From NCBI GenBank assembly GCA_965183855.1, contig CBCYMI010000022.1:1-64000 (forward strand): a stretch of DNA of 64,000 nucleotides, given 5' to 3'. Under the pieces are notes generated by a model. The model saw only the letters and a list, made by a program, of their open reading frames with translations. It made no database searches and was not told the origin of the DNA. The DNA comes from CBCYMI01 sp965183855. Its GTDB lineage: Bacteria > Pseudomonadota > Alphaproteobacteria > Caulobacterales > Maricaulaceae. Made by a program: the position numbers and the translations under genes. Shown in pieces: positions 1 to 10,800 of the stretch (positions within the stretch are counted from its first letter, which is position 1; each line of letters starts with the position of its first letter).

Positions 1-1173
1 CTCATCTTCCTTCTTTGTGAGCATATTCAAAAATTGTGTAGGAAACTGAATCTCTCCTATTGAAATCATTTGTTCATCTATTCGAATATTCAAAACCCGA
101 TTTTGACCCTCTTCTTTTGATAATTTATAAAAACTTTCATATAAAAAATCTGATATATATAAATTTGTTCTTGGAACAAGATTATCTAGAAAATCCTTAA
201 ATACTGCCTTTTCTCCATTTAACTGAATAACAAAATCCAGGGCATGATTATCTATATTTCCTTCAAAACTTAAAAAAGCGGTCTCATTAAAAAAAATCGT
301 TATATTCTGAATCTCCAATTTACCAATCTGCTCTTTCCATTTTTGGATTTGATCAACCAGATTTTTAATGATTTGATGATCAAATTTAATCTCTCCGTTA
401 AAAAAATTATCTGTTTCATAAACTAAAATATTAAATTTAACTTTATGAATTTCTCCCTCTGCTTCTTGCCCGATTTTTGAAGAATCAAAACAAAGAAATC
501 GAAATTGATCTTCTTTTGATTCTAAGCAGTTTCCCCATTTTAACTGATGAAAGCTTCCTTTAATTATACTATTTTGACGTTCATTTCCTATAGAAAGCCA
601 AGCTTTCTTCATAAAAAAATTAAACGGGATCGTCTCCAATAAACTAGATTTCTTTTCTTTCATTAAAATAGGCAAATCAGGGGTGATTGTCATCATGATT
701 TGGTTAGCTGTAAAATCAATCCTGTTTTTATGCGTTAAATCATTCTTAAGAGAATAATTTATCATAAATTCAGGATTATTAATCTGGAATTGATTCAAAA
801 GAGGATCTTTAAATGGTATTCCTGCACGCAATGTTAAACATTTTAAATTCCAAGCATCTGGTATTAAAGCCTGATTGATAATATGGCATTGTTTAGCCGA
901 TAAAAGAATTGGATCATGCATAGAATAAAAATGGGTGTTTTTAACAATAAAATCCACGTTTTCAGATTGGTATAAAAATGGAAACCCTTTAAAACGAAGC
1001 TTTTTTGGAAATACTTCCATTTTTTCATCAGACAGGTTGTCAATCATTGTTTGATAATATGTTTCTCTTTCCTTATTTCCAAACCACCAAAATAAAATAA
1101 ATCCCACAATCAAAACAAACAAACCAAACAAAAGGGCTGAAAAAATATTTTTATACCATTTTTTTTCTTTCAT
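1..1173 (-). CDS. DUF2125 family protein (3' end outside window)
   Basis: The reading frame is open from ATG at 1173 to the left edge, about 391 codons without a stop, so the C-terminus is missing. An N-terminal membrane anchor (about residues 11–31, ending in Trp-Trp-Phe) is followed by a soluble region with a GFPF motif near residue 56, which is typical of alphaproteobacterial DUF2125 proteins. The rest is beta-rich and probably periplasmic. No biochemical function is established for the family. It lies downstream of plsC in the same direction, a neighbourhood I associate with this family in alphaproteobacteria. The family call rests on the anchor, the motif and the context. Confidence 0.72.
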   Translation of the reverse strand, partial: MKEKKWYKNIFSALLFGLFVLIVGFILFWWFGNKERETYYQTMIDNLSDEKMEVFPKKLRFKGFPFLYQSENVDFIVKNTHFYSMHDPILLSAKQCHIINQALIPDAWNLKCLTLRAGIPFKDPLLNQFQINNPEFMINYSLKNDLTHKNRIDFTANQIMMTITPDLPILMKEKKSSLLETIPFNFFMKKAWLSIGNERQNSIIKGSFHQLKWGNCLESKEDQFRFLCFDSSKIGQEAEGEIHKVKFNILVYETDNFFNGEIKFDHQIIKNLVDQIQKWKEQIGKLEIQNITIFFNETAFLSFEGNIDNHALDFVIQLNGEKAVFKDFLDNLVPRTNLYISDFLYESFYKLSKEEGQNRVLNIRIDEQMISIGEIQFPTQFLNMLTKKEDE

Positions 1174-1371
1174 AACGCTATGTATCCAATCTGAAAAAAT
1201 ATCTTTTATTTAAATTCTTATTTACATATCATAAAACAGACATTCAAAGAAATAATGTCTATAAAAAACAACCTAATAATTACTGTAAAAGAAAAGCAAA
1301 TCTAGCAATGGTTTTGAAGCATTTTATGGACAGCAAAACGAATTAAACAGCTTAATAAACAAGCAGTAAGA

Positions 1372-2115
1372 TTAATTCTCGATAATATGGTTTTTTTCAA
1401 TATTTTTTGTATCTGGTAAAAGAGCAAGAGAGTGTGTTTCTATTTCTTGCTCCAAAGTCCTCATAAACTCTTTCCTAGAAAGATAAGGTAGAATTGGAGG
1501 TAAAATCCTGACGATAATTTGACCAGATTTTTTTGTGATTCCTTTTCGTGGCCAGTATAGCCCCGCATTGTGTGCAATTGGCAAACAACAAGCTCCTAAC
1601 CCTTGATAAAGAGCATATACACCTGGTTTATATCCTTTATTTTCTCCAGGTGCGACCCTTGTTCCTTCTGGAAAGATTAATATGGAACGTCCCTCTTTTG
1701 TTCTTTGTTTCGCAAGATGAAGCATGTTTTTTAAACTACGCATTCCCGCCGAACGGTCAATAACAATGTTTTTAAGTTTAACTGCATACCAACCAAAAAC
1801 AGGTAAATAACTTAATTCTTTTTTTAAAATAATTGCGAGTCTATTAAAAATTAGCCATGGAATTAAAACATCAACCATGCTATGATGCTTTGATGCTATA
1901 AAGAATTCTGTTTTTGGAATATTCTCCAAACCTTCTATTTTAAGCTTTAATCCACACAATATTTCTGCCCCTCCCATAACAAGGCGAAGCCAAAACCTAA
2001 ATATATAAAGCGCATATTGATATGGAAATAATAAAACAGGAAGGGCACACACCCCAATAATAAACATTGTAGAATACATCCATATAACAAAGATTGTGGA
2101 TCGAATTTTTTGCAT
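1372..2115 (-). CDS. plsC: 1-acyl-sn-glycerol-3-phosphate acyltransferase (PlsC-like)
   Basis: A 247-residue membrane-bound acyltransferase of phospholipid synthesis, predicted to acylate lysophosphatidic acid at the inner membrane. An N-terminal hydrophobic segment spans about residues 8–32. The catalytic HX4D motif is His77–Asp82 (HHSMVD), and the substrate-binding FPEGTR motif is at residues 148–153. Length is normal for PlsC. The ATG start is preceded by GGAG seven bases upstream. It lies between the YdcF gene and the DUF2125 gene on the same strand with gaps of about 180–200 bp. The family is certain; the exact acyl-acceptor is inferred. Confidence 0.9.
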   Translation of the reverse strand: MQKIRSTIFVIWMYSTMFIIGVCALPVLLFPYQYALYIFRFWLRLVMGGAEILCGLKLKIEGLENIPKTEFFIASKHHSMVDVLIPWLIFNRLAIILKKELSYLPVFGWYAVKLKNIVIDRSAGMRSLKNMLHLAKQRTKEGRSILIFPEGTRVAPGENKGYKPGVYALYQGLGACCLPIAHNAGLYWPRKGITKKSGQIIVRILPPILPYLSRKEFMRTLEQEIETHSLALLPDTKNIEKNHIIEN

Positions 2116-2298
2116 TCTTGCTCCAAAATATTTTTTAAAATAACCCTTTATGTTGCTTTTTATTTACTCGATATATAGTAAATAAACAAGTTTCATTAAG
2201 ATACCTTCCTATTTTTCATATATTAGATTTAGGATTTTTTTACAAAAAACAGGATGTTTTTAATAAGACAAAAATCTCTGATTAAAGCAATTTAATAT

Positions 2299-2883
2299 CT
2301 ATTTATTTGGAAAGAACGCAACATACATCAATGAAACCAAATATTTTGTATATTCTTTAATCCAGCGCGTGGAAACCAAATCCTTAAACTCAGGTGCTTT
2401 TTTAAAAACAAAAATAGGATAAGGATGCAATGTAATTTCTTTTGAAATATGATGTTTCAAAACCATATAAGCTCTCGGCATATGATAATTGGATGTAACC
2501 AAAATAGCAGATTGATAATCATGCTGATTGAGCCAGGTGTTTACTTCAATTCCATTTTCCCATGTGTTTTTCGCAAAATAGCCTAGTTCAACACAACATT
2601 CAAATACGGATGGAATTGCATTTAAGTTTCTTTGAATTTCTAAAGGTGAATTTTCTTTATTAACGCCAGAAATAAACAATTTATTTGCTTTTCGCCTGAC
2701 TAATAGCTGATAGCCTGTTTTAAGACGATATCCACCCTTTCCTGTTACAACGATAATAACATCTGCTGGTATATCTAATGGTTTTAAACGGCTAACATAA
2801 TACGCATAGGCAAAATACCCTGCCAAATAAAACACAACACAAATCAGTATTGCCAGTCTGACTAAACGAGATAATATTGTCAT
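2299..2883 (-). CDS. YdcF/SanA family protein (DUF218)
   Basis: 194 residues with one N-terminal membrane segment (about residues 8–27) and then a DUF218 domain. The domain is recognised by the hydrophobic strand PADVIIVVTGKG at about residue 40, the RLKTGYQLL helix, the ISG strand, and the later TSNYHMPRA motif. Members are inner-membrane proteins tied to envelope barrier function (SanA, YdcF, ElyC), but the reaction is not settled. It sits between ftsX and plsC on the minus strand, an envelope-related cluster. No good Shine–Dalgarno sequence precedes the ATG. Confidence 0.82.
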   Translation of the reverse strand: MTILSRLVRLAILICVVFYLAGYFAYAYYVSRLKPLDIPADVIIVVTGKGGYRLKTGYQLLVRRKANKLFISGVNKENSPLEIQRNLNAIPSVFECCVELGYFAKNTWENGIEVNTWLNQHDYQSAILVTSNYHMPRAYMVLKHHISKEITLHPYPIFVFKKAPEFKDLVSTRWIKEYTKYLVSLMYVAFFPNK

Positions 2884-3010
2884 ATGATGAAGTGTAAAAG
2901 GAAAAATAGGGATTTGTCCATAAAAAATTATTAGACTCCTTAATTTTAGTATGAAATATTATCAAAATAACGGATGCTATAACTCGTTATGCCTGCATTT
3001 TATTTATATT

Positions 3011-3904
3011 TTAAATCATCTTTCTCAATGTCATAAATGTTGTTCTCCATGCCGTTAAAGCACCAATAATTGCAGAACAAAAAGGAATCAAAAATAAGAT
3101 TAAAATAAGCTCCACCCTAAATTCAGATGTTGGTAAAAAAATAGGATTTCCTGCTCCAAACACTACCCATAAAACAAAACCAGAAATACCTGCAAATAAA
3201 CTTCCTGAAAATCCTGCCTTAATCGCAAGTTTAAAAAAATTAAGTGTAAATAAGCTGGAAACAAAGAGATCCTGAGCCCCTGAAAGATGAAGAATATGAA
3301 TGATATTTCGCCTTGCAACCAGTACAGCCTTTGCTGCAAAACTAATCGCAGCTGCAATCGCACTAATTAAAAGAAATAAACAGATAAACGCCAATGTTTG
3401 TAATCCTCTTGCAGCTTGTTTTATTTTTTTTGCCCAATGATTATGATCATCAACAGATGCCTTGATTTTTTTTCTGTTCAAGGCTTCTCTAATTTCCAGG
3501 CTACTCGCAGGCTCATACGGATCAAGTCTTATATCTATCATATAGGGCAAAGGTAAATCATCTGGCAAATTATCTTCTCCAAACCAGGGCTTTAACAGAG
3601 ATTCACTATAGGAGCGAGGCAATACTTCGACCGATTTAATTCCTTTAATCTGCTTTAATACTTTCGAAGCCTCCAGAGCTAATTGATTTCCATCTTCATA
3701 TTCGTTTGGCTTAATCTGTATTGTCATTGCTCTCGATAAATCCAGTGTCCATTTATCAGCCGCATGCCAGGTAATATATACCAATAAAGCTGCCAGTGAT
3801 GCTAAAAATGTTAGAATCATAATAACAAAAAACAAAGGACTATCACGATGACGGTCTATAGGTAATAATGGTGGATTCTTAGTTCTTTCATGTCTATCTA
3901 TCAT
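3011..3904 (-). CDS. ftsX: Cell division protein FtsX
   Basis: Membrane partner of the FtsE ATPase; the FtsEX complex couples the divisome to peptidoglycan hydrolase control. The protein has the FtsX plan: one N-terminal membrane segment, a periplasmic domain of about 120 residues, then three C-terminal membrane segments. The frame is open further upstream to a TTG at 3946. I chose the ATG at 3904 (MIDRHERTK), which gives 297 residues and a short cytoplasmic tail as in relatives. Neither start has a strong ribosome site. An unusual 250 bp separates it from ftsE, where the two genes normally touch. Confidence 0.88.
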   Translation of the reverse strand: MIDRHERTKNPPLLPIDRHRDSPLFFVIMILTFLASLAALLVYITWHAADKWTLDLSRAMTIQIKPNEYEDGNQLALEASKVLKQIKGIKSVEVLPRSYSESLLKPWFGEDNLPDDLPLPYMIDIRLDPYEPASSLEIREALNRKKIKASVDDHNHWAKKIKQAARGLQTLAFICLFLLISAIAAAISFAAKAVLVARRNIIHILHLSGAQDLFVSSLFTLNFFKLAIKAGFSGSLFAGISGFVLWVVFGAGNPIFLPTSEFRVELILILFLIPFCSAIIGALTAWRTTFMTLRKMI

Positions 3905-4152
3905 TTCAAACTCATATCGCTTTCTGCAAAAAACAGCCAACTTCAAATTTCAGTTAATCTTCTCGCAAACCAATTTTTCAGTTTGTTTGTATTATTTAAA
4001 CTATTTTTATAAAAAATTAATTCTGTCTGACTAAAAAAAACATGAATAACCCCATGATTTAAAATTTTGTATTTTTTCAATTTTATTTGATCGTTTAATT
4101 TATTGTTTATTAGCCAGAGATTCATTTCGTCTTTTTATCTATTTTGGTAAAT

Positions 4153-4926
4153 TCAAACGTCACTTTCTTCATCTATATTATTTGAATCAAGATCTTCTAA
4201 ATAATCCTGAACTGAGGAATACGCCTTTAGATATCCACTTTTTAATGCAAGAATATTTGCTTTTGACTTCTGAGCTAGAGTTAAATCATGTGTTGCGATT
4301 AAAATTGTTGTTCCCAATTTATTAAGTTCCATAAATAGGCGCATTAATCTATTCCCTATTTCAGAATCAACATTCCCAGTTGGCTCATCCGCAATTAACA
4401 AGGCAGGTTTAGCAACAATTGCTCTTGCAATCGCTACTCTTTGTTGCTCTCCACCAGAAAGAGTTGCTGGGGAAGCATGTAGATATTTTCCTAACCCAAC
4501 CCAATATAATAATTCTTCTATATCATTTTTATAATCTGATCTTTTTTCACCCCTTACTCTCAGAGGTAGAGCAACATTTTCAAAGACATCCAAATGATTA
4601 AGCAATCTAAAATCCTGAAAAACAATTCCTATTTTTCGACGAACTAATATTTTTTGTTTACGGTTAAGATCCCCAAGATGATTGCCAAATAGATTAATAT
4701 TTCCCCTTGTTGGTGTTAATGCTAAATAAAGTATTTTTAAAAGACTCGTTTTTCCTGCTCCTGAAGACCCTACCAGAAATTGAAATGAACCTTTTTCTAG
4801 CATCAAATCAATATCATGAAGCGTTTCTTCATTTTGATGCCCATAACGTAAGCCAACACATTCCAATTTGGCAATAATAGAAGTCTGTTTAGAATTTAGG
4901 GATGCTTTTTTCTGAAAAAAAACCAT
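4153..4926 (-). CDS. ftsE: Cell division ATP-binding protein FtsE
   Basis: A 257-residue ABC ATPase that pairs with FtsX. Walker A is GSSGAGKT (residues 53–60), the Q-loop FQD is near 103, the signature LSGGEQQR is at 156–163, and Walker B LLIADEPT is at 176–183, with the H-loop His in IATHD. The C-terminal tail is acidic (residues 240–257, rich in Asp and Glu). It is the first gene of the minus-strand cluster with ftsX, ydcF, plsC and DUF2125, and it diverges from the MJ0042 gene. It could be confused with LolD-type ATPases, but ftsX downstream settles the call. Confidence 0.93.
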   Translation of the reverse strand: MVFFQKKASLNSKQTSIIAKLECVGLRYGHQNEETLHDIDLMLEKGSFQFLVGSSGAGKTSLLKILYLALTPTRGNINLFGNHLGDLNRKQKILVRRKIGIVFQDFRLLNHLDVFENVALPLRVRGEKRSDYKNDIEELLYWVGLGKYLHASPATLSGGEQQRVAIARAIVAKPALLIADEPTGNVDSEIGNRLMRLFMELNKLGTTILIATHDLTLAQKSKANILALKSGYLKAYSSVQDYLEDLDSNNIDEESDV

Positions 4927-4991
4927 AATTCTCTCTTAAATGATAGGTTATTTTCTATCCTTATCACATAATAAAAAAAGATTGATCATTT

Positions 4992-5021
4992 TTTTGTTCC
5001 GACTAATTTTGTTCCGACTAA
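4992..5021. repeat. 15-bp perfect tandem duplication
   Basis: The unit TTTTGTTCCGACTAA occurs twice head to tail in the divergent ftsE/MJ0042 intergenic region. It is one of several similar short duplications in this window. Confidence 0.9.
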
Positions 5022-5128
5022 TATAGAAAATATATGTTTACCTGTTTTACGTACACATATTATCGAACATATACTATTGTGTTATCTAGATCATTTCAAG
5101 TTTAGCAAATATATGAGCTCGCAAATAT

Positions 5129-6103
5129 ATGATTGTAACCTGCAAAAATTGTTCTACATCCTATAAATTATCTAAAAACAAACTTAAAAAAAATCAGTAT
5201 ATCCTTAAATGTGGGCATTGTCTAAATGAATGGTCTGTTCTAGATCAAAAGAAACCTTTATTATTGGATCGTTCTTACAGACCCTCAAAAAAACCTGGGC
5301 CTTTAAGGGCACTTTTTCCATCACAATCTTATCCCAAATCCATCCAGATTGCCAGCTATAGCATGTATGCTTGTTGTCTTGGTCTTGTTTTATTACTCCC
5401 TGTTTTATTAACATCTGCTTATTTTTTTCGTTATGAACTGATTCGTTTTCTACCTGGTACAATCAGACTCTATCAAGGATTAAATATTCCACTTTATCAA
5501 TCTGGTCTTAAATTATCAAATATTGAAATCATACCTGTTTTTAAAACGGACAATATAGAAACGCTCCTAATAAAAGGACAAATTACCAATAAAACCAAGC
5601 ACCAAGTAAACCTTCCAAGCCTATCAATTGAAATTTTTAAAGTACTGGATGCAAGCTCAAACACCAAACTAACCAATCAAATTCTAAAACAAAGCATGGA
5701 AAAAGAACGCATTAAAACAGAATCTTATTTACAAACAATTATGGCACTTAAAAAACAATATATTAACCCTGGAAAAACACTCTATTTTGCGTACCAGTTA
5801 AATAAAACCTATTCGGAAGAGACAAAATCCGAGCATGTTAATTTTATTGATTTTTCTGACCAGACCGAGACTTTTCATAAAATGGTCGAATCTGCAGAAT
5901 CAACGATCATGCGTCTAACTTTCCCTGAATATACAGCATCAAAAAACATACCAATAGAATTAACGCACTCTATCAATGCGTCCAAGCGCATTTTTTTCTT
6001 AAAAGAACACAATACATCTCACTCTTTTCATTCTCTTAATGCATTTATTGGCGTTCTAACATTCAAACAATCCGCTGCCAAAGAGATCATACTTAAATCC
6101 TGA
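5129..6103 (+). CDS. MJ0042-type zinc-ribbon membrane protein
   Basis: 324 residues. The N-terminus carries two CxxC pairs (C5, C8 and C28, C31) in the layout of the MJ0042 zinc-ribbon, followed by a basic linker. One membrane segment lies near residues 78–104. The remaining periplasmic-type domain contains an LSNIEI...IKGQITNKT pattern, as in DUF3426 proteins. Function is unknown; in alphaproteobacteria it commonly sits divergently from ftsE, as here. A 12-base repeat duplicates the start region (5105–5116 and 5121–5132), leaving an out-of-frame upstream ATG at 5113. I keep 5129 because it puts CxxC at the usual distance. Confidence 0.8.
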   Translation: MIVTCKNCSTSYKLSKNKLKKNQYILKCGHCLNEWSVLDQKKPLLLDRSYRPSKKPGPLRALFPSQSYPKSIQIASYSMYACCLGLVLLLPVLLTSAYFFRYELIRFLPGTIRLYQGLNIPLYQSGLKLSNIEIIPVFKTDNIETLLIKGQITNKTKHQVNLPSLSIEIFKVLDASSNTKLTNQILKQSMEKERIKTESYLQTIMALKKQYINPGKTLYFAYQLNKTYSEETKSEHVNFIDFSDQTETFHKMVESAESTIMRLTFPEYTASKNIPIELTHSINASKRIFFLKEHNTSHSFHSLNAFIGVLTFKQSAAKEIILKS

Positions 6104-6172
6104 TTGCTTAAAAACTAAAAATTTTAACCTATCTTTTGCATTTAAAAAATAGTAGAATATTCTATATTATTA

Positions 6173-6191
6173 CAAACGAACAATTCGTTTG
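6173..6191. repeat. 8-bp inverted repeat upstream of nnr
   Basis: CAAACGAA and TTCGTTTG flank a 3-nt spacer immediately before the NAD(P)HX repair gene. It could be an operator or a small hairpin in the leader. The right arm overlaps a 16-bp near-perfect tandem duplication (6187–6218) that copies the start-codon region, so a chance origin is possible. Confidence 0.4.
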
Positions 6192-6209
6192 CCATGAAAA
6201 TAGTTTGCC

Positions 6210-7709
6210 ATGAAAAATCGATTCGTTTTAACATCCCAGCAAATGCAAGCAATTGATCAATCTGCAATCAACCGTATTGGAAATCCTTTAACTCTCATGC
6301 AAAATGCAGGTTATCAGGTTTTTCATCATATAATGGAAAAAATTAAAGAAACAAACATCCAGCCTAAAATATTAATTCTATGCGGTACTGGGAATAATGG
6401 TGGAGATGGCTTGATTGCAGCACAACATCTGATTAATTATCCAATCTCGACACAAATCCTCATCCCAGAAAATCCAAAACCAAACCCAATGATAAAAAGC
6501 ATATATGAAAAAATCCCTAAACAACAGATTAAACATAATCCCTCAGAAATAAATTGGGATCAATATTCCATCATTATAGACGCCATGTTTGGAACAGGAC
6601 TTGATAGAAATATTCAAGGTTTTTTTGCACAATTAGTAACATTATCAAATCAAACAAACGCTTTGAAAGTCTCAATAGATCTACCAACAGGTATTCATGC
6701 AAATACTGGAAAAATCATGGGAATTGCTTTTAAAGCAGATGATACGATTACTTTTTTTGCACCTAAAATCGGTCATTATATACACCCTGGAAAACAATTC
6801 TGTGGTCAAATATTTACCACAGATATTGGGATACAAAAAATAGATTGTGACATGACCCAAATTAACTATTTTCTTAATCATCCTGATAATTGGCAAGAGA
6901 CCTTCATTTCACCTAAAATGAACCAGCATAAATATCATAGAGGACACTGCTTGGTCATCGGCGCACATTCTGATTATATCGGAGCAAGCAAGCTTACAGC
7001 ACTTGCAGCTTTACGCTCTGGCAGTGGTCTTGTTTCTATCTTAGCGAACCAAAAGACCGCTTTTATCTATAAAATCTGGGCAAGCTCTGTTATGATAAAA
7101 TCATATCGAACAAGAGCGACATTTAAACACCATATTTCTCATCCAAAAATCAATGTCCTTATCCACGGAATGGGAAGCAAGCCAAATGGTCAAAATAGAA
7201 AACATACATTAGATATTCTAAAAACAAAAAAAACATGTGTTATCGATGCAAACGCACTTTCATGCTTTGAAGGAAAGTTTAAGAAAATAAAGCCATATTT
7301 ACATCAACAGGCTATTCTGACACCACATATCAAAGAATTTGAACGCTTGTTTTCAAATCATATTGACTTCACAAAAGGTAAATTAGACCAAGCCCTTAAC
7401 GCAGCCAAGCGATCGGGAAGTATCATTGTTTTAAAAGGCAATGATACGATTATCGCTCATCCATCTGGAAAAGCCTATATTAATTATATAGCTCCAAACA
7501 CGCTTGCAACAGCAGGAAGCGGAGATGTGCTCGCAGGTATGATTGGTGCACAATTAGCCAATCATTACGATCCTTTCCAAGCTGCAAGCCGAGCTGTATG
7601 GCAACACTCCAAAGCTGCGAGACACTATAGATCTGGTATGATCGCAGATGATCTGATCTCTGCCTTACTTGAAAAAAATATTTCGGACCCAAATGAAGAG
7701 TTTCTGTAA
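6210..7709 (+). CDS. nnr: Bifunctional NAD(P)HX epimerase / ADP-dependent dehydratase
   Basis: 499 residues carrying both metabolite-repair activities: an N-terminal epimerase (YjeF_N, residues 1–215) and a C-terminal ADP-dependent (S)-NAD(P)HX dehydratase (carbohydrate-kinase fold, residues 235–490). They return hydrated NADH or NADPH to the active form. The epimerase has GTGNNGGDG at 59–67. The dehydratase has DANAL, the strand IVLKGNDTII and the ADP/Mg loop AGSGDVLAG near 435. Length matches the fused bacterial enzyme. Two ATGs (6194 and 6210) lie in a duplicated 16-bp unit; only 6210 is in frame. It converges on a decayed autotransporter gene. Confidence 0.93.
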   Translation: MKNRFVLTSQQMQAIDQSAINRIGNPLTLMQNAGYQVFHHIMEKIKETNIQPKILILCGTGNNGGDGLIAAQHLINYPISTQILIPENPKPNPMIKSIYEKIPKQQIKHNPSEINWDQYSIIIDAMFGTGLDRNIQGFFAQLVTLSNQTNALKVSIDLPTGIHANTGKIMGIAFKADDTITFFAPKIGHYIHPGKQFCGQIFTTDIGIQKIDCDMTQINYFLNHPDNWQETFISPKMNQHKYHRGHCLVIGAHSDYIGASKLTALAALRSGSGLVSILANQKTAFIYKIWASSVMIKSYRTRATFKHHISHPKINVLIHGMGSKPNGQNRKHTLDILKTKKTCVIDANALSCFEGKFKKIKPYLHQQAILTPHIKEFERLFSNHIDFTKGKLDQALNAAKRSGSIIVLKGNDTIIAHPSGKAYINYIAPNTLATAGSGDVLAGMIGAQLANHYDPFQAASRAVWQHSKAARHYRSGMIADDLISALLEKNISDPNEEFL

Positions 7710-7773
7710 AATACATTGTTCAAAAGCAATGGTTTGACTTCATGGTATAAAACCAAAGAAAACTCTTTAAAGC

Positions 7774-7814
7774 GCTTAATCTTAAATGATATGCTTTAGA
7801 ATTTAAGATTAAGC
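7774..7814. terminator. 14-bp perfect inverted repeat at convergent gene ends
   Basis: GCTTAATCTTAAAT (7774–7787) pairs perfectly with 7801–7814 across a 13-nt loop. It lies after nnr and overlaps the last codons and stop of the decayed autotransporter. There is no T-run, so termination is inferred only from the stem and its position. Confidence 0.4.
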
Positions 7815-10800
7815 TGTGCCGAAAGAGCACCATAATTTAAACGTTCTCGTCCAATCGTATGACTTAATCCCAAATATAGGCAGGAAGCAGAGCTCACCTT
7901 AACACTAAAACCACCTGAAATATCGCCCCAATATTTATTATCTGATAAATTACCGCCAGCATAACTAATCAAACGACTATCAGGTGCTGATATCAAAGAT
8001 GACCTAACAACATCTACTCCAGAGTTTGCAAATTCATAAACGAGACTTATTCGTCCATAAGGAACCAAGCGAATCATTTTATGATGCTTTAAAGAAATTT
8101 TATATTCCTGGAATCTGGAAAGACCAAATTCTAGCTGAGAAGAAGATAAATCTCTTCCCTCAAAACACTGCGCAATTGCCCCTCCTTGCTCACTATAACG
8201 ATCCAAATTTGCCTGAATATAGCGTATTGCGGCAAAAGGAGTAATGACTGTATTAATATAATTTCATATTATATCCAAACTCTGCTCCCATCAGATAACG
8301 TGTTGCTTCTGGAGAAGCTGTTGCTGTAAAAGCTAAAGAACCTATACTAATACGACGTTCTGTTTTTTCCTTAATCTTACCGAGACCTGAATACGCATCA
8401 GCATAATAATTATCCCAGACATAACTTCCGTAAACCGTAAGACCATAACTCTTTGCTGAAAGAGAACCTATTGCTAAAGAAGTGTTTCCACCTCCTTTTG
8501 AATAATCAAGAGCAATTCCAAAAATACCATAATAACTTGATATATCTTGATCTTTCCCAACATAAGTTTCTGATTTTCCATAAATATAACCACCTGTTAA
8601 ATACACATTCCAGCCATGTTTTATAGAATCTTGAACTCTTGCTCCTAACTGAGCAAGACTTGCTTTTTTACCAGAATCTTTTTGACCTTTGGAAGATTTT
8701 CCTTGTTCCTTTGAGGATATATTTCTTACTTCTGCCTAAGTTTCCAAAGCAGATGCAGCAGCAGAAAAACCTGCAAAAACACCAGAAGATGCGGTTCTGA
8801 TTCCTATTGTTGAAATAGAATCTTCAGAAACAGGACGAAACCCTGTCAGTCTCATACCCATTACCCCATTTCGAATATCTCGCATTCTTTGAGTATATTG
8901 ATACGTAATCTGATCAATTTGTGTTTTTGCCATCTGATCTGTCGAATAGGCTTGACAAGGATGAATTTGCTCAATCACAGTTTTTAATTAACTGGGAGAC
9001 AATCTATTAAGTGCTTTAATTAAAGCCTCATCTGAAGCATTGAATGGACTTTGTGACTGACCTCCATTAATGTAAACAGATTGAAGGCTAGTTAATGATT
9101 CTGCAAGTTCAATAATGCTATTTTTAGCATTACCTGTTTGAGCATATGCTCCAAGCTGGGTAATATAATCATGGATTTCAACTTTAAGACTAACCACATT
9201 ATTACCTGTTGTTACTTCTCCATAATAAGAACCAATCAATCCTTCAACATCAGAATAATTACCGACAACACCACCAAAATAATTCGCTATGATATATTCC
9301 TTGCTTTTTTCAAAATCATATACATCTTCAGATAATGCATTTAACATTAGATGACCATTTAGAGAAAGCATTTTAGTAACATCAACCCGATCATTTTTAG
9401 CTCCAGAAAGGTTAACAAAATGTACGGATTTAGATGATAAAATCAAGTCTCCATCAATTGTCAAAATACCAATCTCTTTATTACTCCCAGGAGATAGCAC
9501 ACCTCCAATCACATAAACGGATGGTGCCTTAATATTATGACCTGATCCAGAAAGCAGCCCTGTCATCATAGTTACTTCACACGTTCGTAACTGCCCATTA
9601 ATATGAAGTTGTCCTGCCTGTGAGACGGTATATATCAATATTAACAAGCATATTTCCATCTGACCTGATGTTTAAGCTCGCTTTTGGGTTTCTTAATTTT
9701 AACCTATCAATTTCAACATCTCCAGAAAGACTAACTTTCCCTTCCTGGTTAAGCCAAACTTCATAGAATTTTGCGAGGCTTCTCTGGCTGGTATCTTCAT
9801 TACCATAATCATTATTTGGAATAAAATTTTCTGAAATCGTTTTATCCGTCAAATACACAATTGAAGGAGAGGTTTGGTCAACATTCTTGACTCTGTCTGA
9901 ATGTAAAGAATTGATATTACCAAAACTCGCAGCACTTGTACCCGTCATATCCTTTTCAGGAATCCCATTTTTAAGCTGTCTTGTTTTATCCTCATACAGA
10001 AATCCTGGATCCAGAAATTGGCGCCAAACCGTTTTATCCGCCCACTCTCCATCTCCGCCTTTCCACTCTACATATTTATATGGATTATTTTCAGCAAGCC
10101 AATTTGCATAAATAAAAAGAGGGGTATGCATACTAAAATCTTCATATCCAGTGTTTCTATAACCAGGATCACAACATAATACTCCTGCAATAACAAGCGT
10201 TTGATATTTTTGATCAATCATTAAAGGACCACCAGAATCCCCAGAAGCAGTAACAACCTCTCGATCTACAGCCCCCTGACCTGTAATTCCTTTAGATCCT
10301 GGGGATGCTGGATCATCAAAATCCGATATATAAAAATAATCTGTGTTTTCTCTGTCTATTTCAAAATGTGTATAATAAACAACATCATAAAAACCTGTTA
10401 AGGCATCAACCATATTCTCCCCAATATGTCTTTTAAAGGTAGATTGAAGCGCATCATTTCCATCTTCATCTTTTATATTTTGATATGCTTCTCCTATTTT
10501 TCCATAGTCGATTAAGCTTACATGAGTTGGTTCTGTTAATCTTGACATTAAAAGGGAATACGTTGGAATGCTCTTATCCAAAACAGGTTTTTCAAGCGCA
10601 AAAAATGTAACATCATATGAGTCATTTTCTTGATAGACGGGATGGGCAACAGCATTTAAAATACTATATGCTTTTTCGCTTTCTATACTATGCCTAACAC
10701 CATTCTCATCCCAGCCATAATACTATTCCAGTAATCCTGGACGTGAATCTATCCCAAAAGAAATTGCCGCCGTAAATCTCTGAGTTAATCCAATCCTATT

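Noticed and set aside
3943..4125. 60-codon open frame between ftsE and ftsX
   Set aside because: Low-complexity, Asn/Lys-rich translation, weak ribosome site and no recognised family. Kept only as a finding, not as a gene.
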